The notes under the pieces are model-generated. The model did not search any database. It was not told the DNA's origin and saw nothing but the letters and a program-made list of their open reading frames with translations. The position numbers were made by a program, and so were the translations under genes. This document shows, one piece after another, positions 6,012 to 8,476 of a stretch of DNA of 8,476 bases (within the stretch, counting starts at the first letter, position 1; each line of letters starts with the position of its first letter). Origin of the DNA: Hyphomicrobiales bacterium (GTDB taxonomy: Bacteria > Pseudomonadota > Alphaproteobacteria > Rhizobiales > Beijerinckiaceae); the NCBI GenBank assembly GCA_003567055.1, contig PXAW01000121.1, positions 1 through 8,476 on the forward strand, given 5' to 3'.

Positions 6012-6514
6012 CAGAACAGCCCTGGGAATCGGCCGCGATCGAAATGACCGGAAGGGAAAGGCTCGGTCTGCATGCCGTCGATCACCAGATTGGCGCGCAC
6101 GCCCTCAGCCGTGTAGTCGACCTCCGAAAGCTGCATGATCGGCAGATCGACCTCGACCTCATCTGGCGACGAACCCAGCACGATTTCGACCTTGACCTGC
6201 AAGGGCGACGAAACCGTGCGCAAGAGCCCGATCAGCGCCCTATCCGCATTGTCCAGGCTTATTGCCACACGCGGCGGCACGTCATTCTGGTCCGACGGCA
6301 GCGTGAATTGAAACGGCAGGAACAGGAAAATCTCGCCCCGGCTTGTCGTCGCGTAGGTCACCGGGTTGTCGGCTATCCTCTCGGTCGGGTCGCTCGACAG
6401 CCGCACCGGTGCTGCCATCTCGGCATGCGTGATGGTCAGCAGGCAGATGACGACCTCGTCGGTCTCGCCTGCAAACGCCGCCGCGCGGAAGTTCCCGGAC
6501 GTGCTGCGGCTCAT
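6011..6514 (-). CDS. DUF1833 family phage minor tail protein (lambda gpL position)
   Basis: The 167-aa product matches the DUF1833 pattern along its whole length: an N-terminal amphipathic start (FRAAAFAGETDEVVICLLTI, 9-28), ITHAEMAAPVRLSSDP (28-43), the PFQFTLPSD block (67-75), a RVAISLDNADRALIGLLR block (82-99), the IVLGSSPDEVEVD block (111-123) and the hallmark C-terminus FPGLF. DUF1833 proteins are beta-rich tail proteins coded between tape measure and NlpC genes; the precise function is not established. Its place corresponds to lambda gpL, which links the tip to the tube. It has only one cysteine (C24), so it cannot bind an iron-sulfur cluster the way gpL does. The start at 6514 overlaps the preceding stop (ATGA) and has GGAG 8 bases upstream; an upstream in-frame start at 6598 would extend into the neighbour and is rejected. 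Confidence 0.92.
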   Translation of the reverse strand: MSRSTSGNFRAAAFAGETDEVVICLLTITHAEMAAPVRLSSDPTERIADNPVTYATTSRGEIFLFLPFQFTLPSDQNDVPPRVAISLDNADRALIGLLRTVSSPLQVKVEIVLGSSPDEVEVDLPIMQLSEVDYTAEGVRANLVIDGMQTEPFPSGHFDRGRFPGLF

Positions 6515-6864
6515 GGCAGGATCTCCAGCGCCAGCGTCACCTGCCAGCGCAGCCCGAAGGGCGCGATCCCGACGGGCTCGCGCAGCCGCACCAGCCATGT
6601 GCCGCTCTCGCTCTGCGCCGGGAAGGTGAAGGCCAGCGCGCCATCGCCGATCGTATCCGCGATGAAGTCGCGCAGGATTTCGAGTTGGTCGTCATCGAGA
6701 ACCACAGAGCCCGCCACCGGCCTGACCGCCGCCGTGGCCCGACGGCGCAGCTTGTCGGGGCCGATATCGTTTTGCGAGGCGATGACGTTATCCTTGCTCG
6801 CCTCGGCATAGCCGCGCATTAGCATGTTCTGGGGCAGCGTGGCGGGCCAGACAGGGGTGCTCAT
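6511..6864 (-). CDS. Minor tail protein, 117 aa (lambda gpM position)
   Basis: The product begins MSTPVWPATLPQNMLMRGYA and ends LRWQVTLALEILP. This build is one I associate with small tail proteins coded just after the tape measure in many proteobacterial siphophages: a 'P..WP..LPQ' head, a basic 'R..T' segment (KLRRRATAAVRPV, 38-50), an acidic helix (LDDDQLEILRDFIADTI, 56-72) and a beta-hairpin-rich end (WLVRLREPVGI, 90-100). It is predicted soluble, with no cysteine. The gene starts 3 bases after the tape measure stop (TAAGGCATG). By position and size it corresponds to lambda gpM (Phage_min_tail-like), which acts with gpL at the tail initiator end. The assignment to that Pfam family is inferred and is not certain from the residues alone. 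Confidence 0.85.
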   Translation of the reverse strand: MSTPVWPATLPQNMLMRGYAEASKDNVIASQNDIGPDKLRRRATAAVRPVAGSVVLDDDQLEILRDFIADTIGDGALAFTFPAQSESGTWLVRLREPVGIAPFGLRWQVTLALEILP

Positions 6865-6867
6865 GCC

Positions 6868-8475
6868 TTACCGCCGCGCCAGCTGCGGGCGAACGCCGCC
6901 ATTGGCCTGCAGCGCCCGCCTTGCGGCGCTGCCGGGCGTGCCGATCTTCTCGCCGACCAGCTCGTCGATGATCACGTCCACCGTCTTGCCGCCGCTGGCC
7001 TGGCGCTCCTGCGTGCGGATCTCCGTGCGGGCGTTGTTGATCACATTGACCGTCATGCTGCCGGTGCCGCCGCCCCTGGCGTGGCCGATGACGCTCTCGT
7101 TGGGACGCAGCATGGCAAGGCGCCCGCCACGACCGTCCAGCCCGGCCGATCGCGCCCCCGGCCAGGCATGGTCGCCGGTCTCGAACCGCGGCAGCGATGC
7201 AAGGGCCATGCCGCCGCCGCCGAACCCGCCCAGCGCAGCCATCAGGGCATTCGAGAGGGGCCCGAAGATGGCCTGGCGCGCCGCGATCATCGCGAAATCG
7301 GCGATGATCGCGCGTGCCAGCTCACTGACGCGCAGCTTGCCCGTGCGCACAAATTCGCCCAGCGCATTCTCGGCACCGCGAAACGCATTGACGATCCCGC
7401 CGCCGATCTGGCCGAACACGTCCATCGTCTCGTCGCGATACCTGTACAGCTGCCCGAGCACCCGCGCCCAGCCCTCGGCGGCCTGCCCGGCGGCCTCCTG
7501 CTGCGCGCGCCCGGCCCCGCGCGCCGCGCCGGCGGTGCTTTCCAGCGCATCCCCGATCTCGCGCAGCGAGGCCGAAAGCGCGGCATTCACCTCGGCGCTG
7601 CCTTCGGCGGCCTGCGCCAGGATCGCGCGGATGCGCGCCAGCGCATCATGCATGGGCTGCCAGCCCTGCCGGCTCAACCGCTGCGTCGCATCGCGCGCCG
7701 CTTCGGCCCGCCGGGTCCAGGCGTCGGCCGAGCGGTTGAGCGCATCGACCGCGAGGGACGCGCCGCGCGCGGTCTGGCCCAGAATGACCAGGGGTTGCAG
7801 CGGGCCAGCGGCCGGCATGTCGGCGAAGGTTTCGAAGCCCGCGATGAAGTCCCCGAAGGCGGCGGTCATGTTGGCCAGGGCGCGGATGAAGCCCGCCTGC
7901 ATGTCGGCCCAGACGGCGCCAAGGCGCATGGGGATGATCAGCGCCTCGCTCACCAGCCCCCGGAAGACACCGACCCCCACCGCGCCCATCAGCGAGAGCG
8001 CCTCGCTCCAGCGGCCGGTGGCGCCGGCCAGGCGCGTGAACCAGTGGATCAGCTCGCCCGCACCGACGATCAGCGCACCGATGCCCGTCCGGATCAGCGC
8101 CCCACGCAGCACGACCAGCGCCGTCGCCAGCCCGCGCACGGAGAGCGCGGCGACGGCCAGCCCGGCCACCCAGCGCCCGGCCATGAAGGCAGCAAAGCTC
8201 GCGGCAATGCTGGCCAGACGACCGAGATTGTCGAAGAGCCCCCGGATGGCCTGCCCGAGCGGGCCGGTGGTGCGGGCGACAGCGGCCATGGCGTCGGCCA
8301 CGGCCTCCAGCGCCGGGGCTGCAGCAACGGCCAGCTGGTTCGACAGCCCCCGCCAGATCAGGCCCAGCCGCGAGATGGCATCATTGGTGCGTTCGATCTG
8401 CGCGGCGTCCTGCTCCGAGACGACGACGCCGAAGTCGCGCACGTCCCTAGTGGCCTGGCGCAGCGTATCCGTATC
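6868..8475 (-). CDS. Tail length tape measure protein, C-terminal part (cut by right window edge)
   Basis: The reading frame is open through the right edge. About 535 codons are visible, so the N-terminal part of the gene lies outside, and the GTG at 8442 is an internal codon and not a start. Numbering from that codon: long amphipathic helices with SRLGLIWRGLSNQLAVAAAP (24-43); hydrophobic stretches at about 76-130 and 151-177, as in tape measures that cross membranes during DNA entry; a helix-rich region (230-330) with many Ala/Gln/Arg residues; then a lambda-type tape measure C-terminal domain (NALGEFVRTGKLRVSELARA, 359-378). The tail contains GLDGRGGRLAMLRPNESVIG (434-453), a diverged form of the common GLDGKGGF...HPNE motif, and a polar end. 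The protein sets tail length and is ejected at infection. It directly precedes the gpM-like gene with a 3-base gap. Confidence 0.92.
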   Translation of the reverse strand, partial: DTDTLRQATRDVRDFGVVVSEQDAAQIERTNDAISRLGLIWRGLSNQLAVAAAPALEAVADAMAAVARTTGPLGQAIRGLFDNLGRLASIAASFAAFMAGRWVAGLAVAALSVRGLATALVVLRGALIRTGIGALIVGAGELIHWFTRLAGATGRWSEALSLMGAVGVGVFRGLVSEALIIPMRLGAVWADMQAGFIRALANMTAAFGDFIAGFETFADMPAAGPLQPLVILGQTARGASLAVDALNRSADAWTRRAEAARDATQRLSRQGWQPMHDALARIRAILAQAAEGSAEVNAALSASLREIGDALESTAGAARGAGRAQQEAAGQAAEGWARVLGQLYRYRDETMDVFGQIGGGIVNAFRGAENALGEFVRTGKLRVSELARAIIADFAMIAARQAIFGPLSNALMAALGGFGGGGMALASLPRFETGDHAWPGARSAGLDGRGGRLAMLRPNESVIGHARGGGTGSMTVNVINNARTEIRTQERQASGGKTVDVIIDELVGEKIGTPGSAARRALQANGGVRPQLARR

Positions 8476-8476
8476 G

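Noticed and set aside
6515..6598. Longer N-terminus for the DUF1833 protein
   Set aside because: The added 28 residues are low-complexity Ala/Arg/Gly and overlap the previous gene. The ATGA start at 6514 with GGAG matches the family start.
5162..6811. Plus-strand open frame of 549 codons
   Set aside because: It crosses four recognised minus-strand genes on the opposite strand and shows no family motif.
1933..8476. Gene transfer agent tail module
   Set aside because: The order tape measure, two small tail proteins, NlpC and large TipJ recalls the Rhodobacter gene transfer agent. However, the two small proteins are gpM-like and DUF1833 instead of the DUF2460 and DUF2163 types I would expect, and a fibre, two unknown genes, a membrane protein and a lysin follow directly. 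A lambda-like siphophage fits better.
1..8476. CRISPR arrays, tRNA genes, insertion sequences, att sites, rho-independent terminators
   Set aside because: No regularly spaced repeats, cloverleaf-like sequence, transposase or hairpin followed by a T run was seen on either strand. The window is almost fully coding.

Overview
This window is one uninterrupted tail-tip and lysis segment of a lambda-like siphophage, or of a prophage derived from one. The base composition is very GC-rich. The protein families (DUF1833, a tape measure with a degenerate GLDGKGGF/HPNE-like C-terminal motif, a TipJ-type host-specificity protein, an M15 lysin) resemble those of prophages in Alphaproteobacteria, most likely Rhodobacterales. 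That placement is an inference from protein character; no taxonomic marker gene is present. There is no integrase, repressor or bacterial flanking gene, so free phage and prophage cannot be told apart here.

All nine genes lie on the minus strand and are read from right to left. They are: the C-terminal part of the tail tape measure protein (right edge, cut); a 117-aa minor tail protein in the lambda gpM position; a 167-aa DUF1833 tail protein in the gpL position; a 132-aa NlpC/P60 peptidase in the gpK position; a 1227-aa host-specificity protein, probably a gpI-like domain fused to gpJ; a 215-aa short tail fibre-like protein; two unknown proteins of about 108 and 119 aa; a 92-aa single-span membrane protein; and the first 102 residues of an M15 (PF08291-like) endolysin cut by the left edge.

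Genes touch or overlap by a few bases at almost every junction (TAAGGCATG, ATGA, TGATG, GTGA, ATGA, ATGCTTGA, GTGA), so this is one operon with translational coupling. There is no intergenic space long enough for a promoter, terminator or RNA gene, and no gap above 300 bases.

The tape measure sets tail length. The gpM-like and DUF1833 proteins join its end to the tail tip. The NlpC/P60 protein probably opens peptidoglycan during assembly or DNA entry. The TipJ protein and the short fibre contact the host surface. The membrane protein and M15 lysin release progeny. I see no clearly new system. The points most worth a second look are the two unknown genes between fibre and lysis, the possible two-start membrane protein, the gpI-gpJ fusion with its D-x-F-x-x-D-D-W-F repeat, and the DUF1833 protein sitting where lambda has an iron-sulfur gpL.
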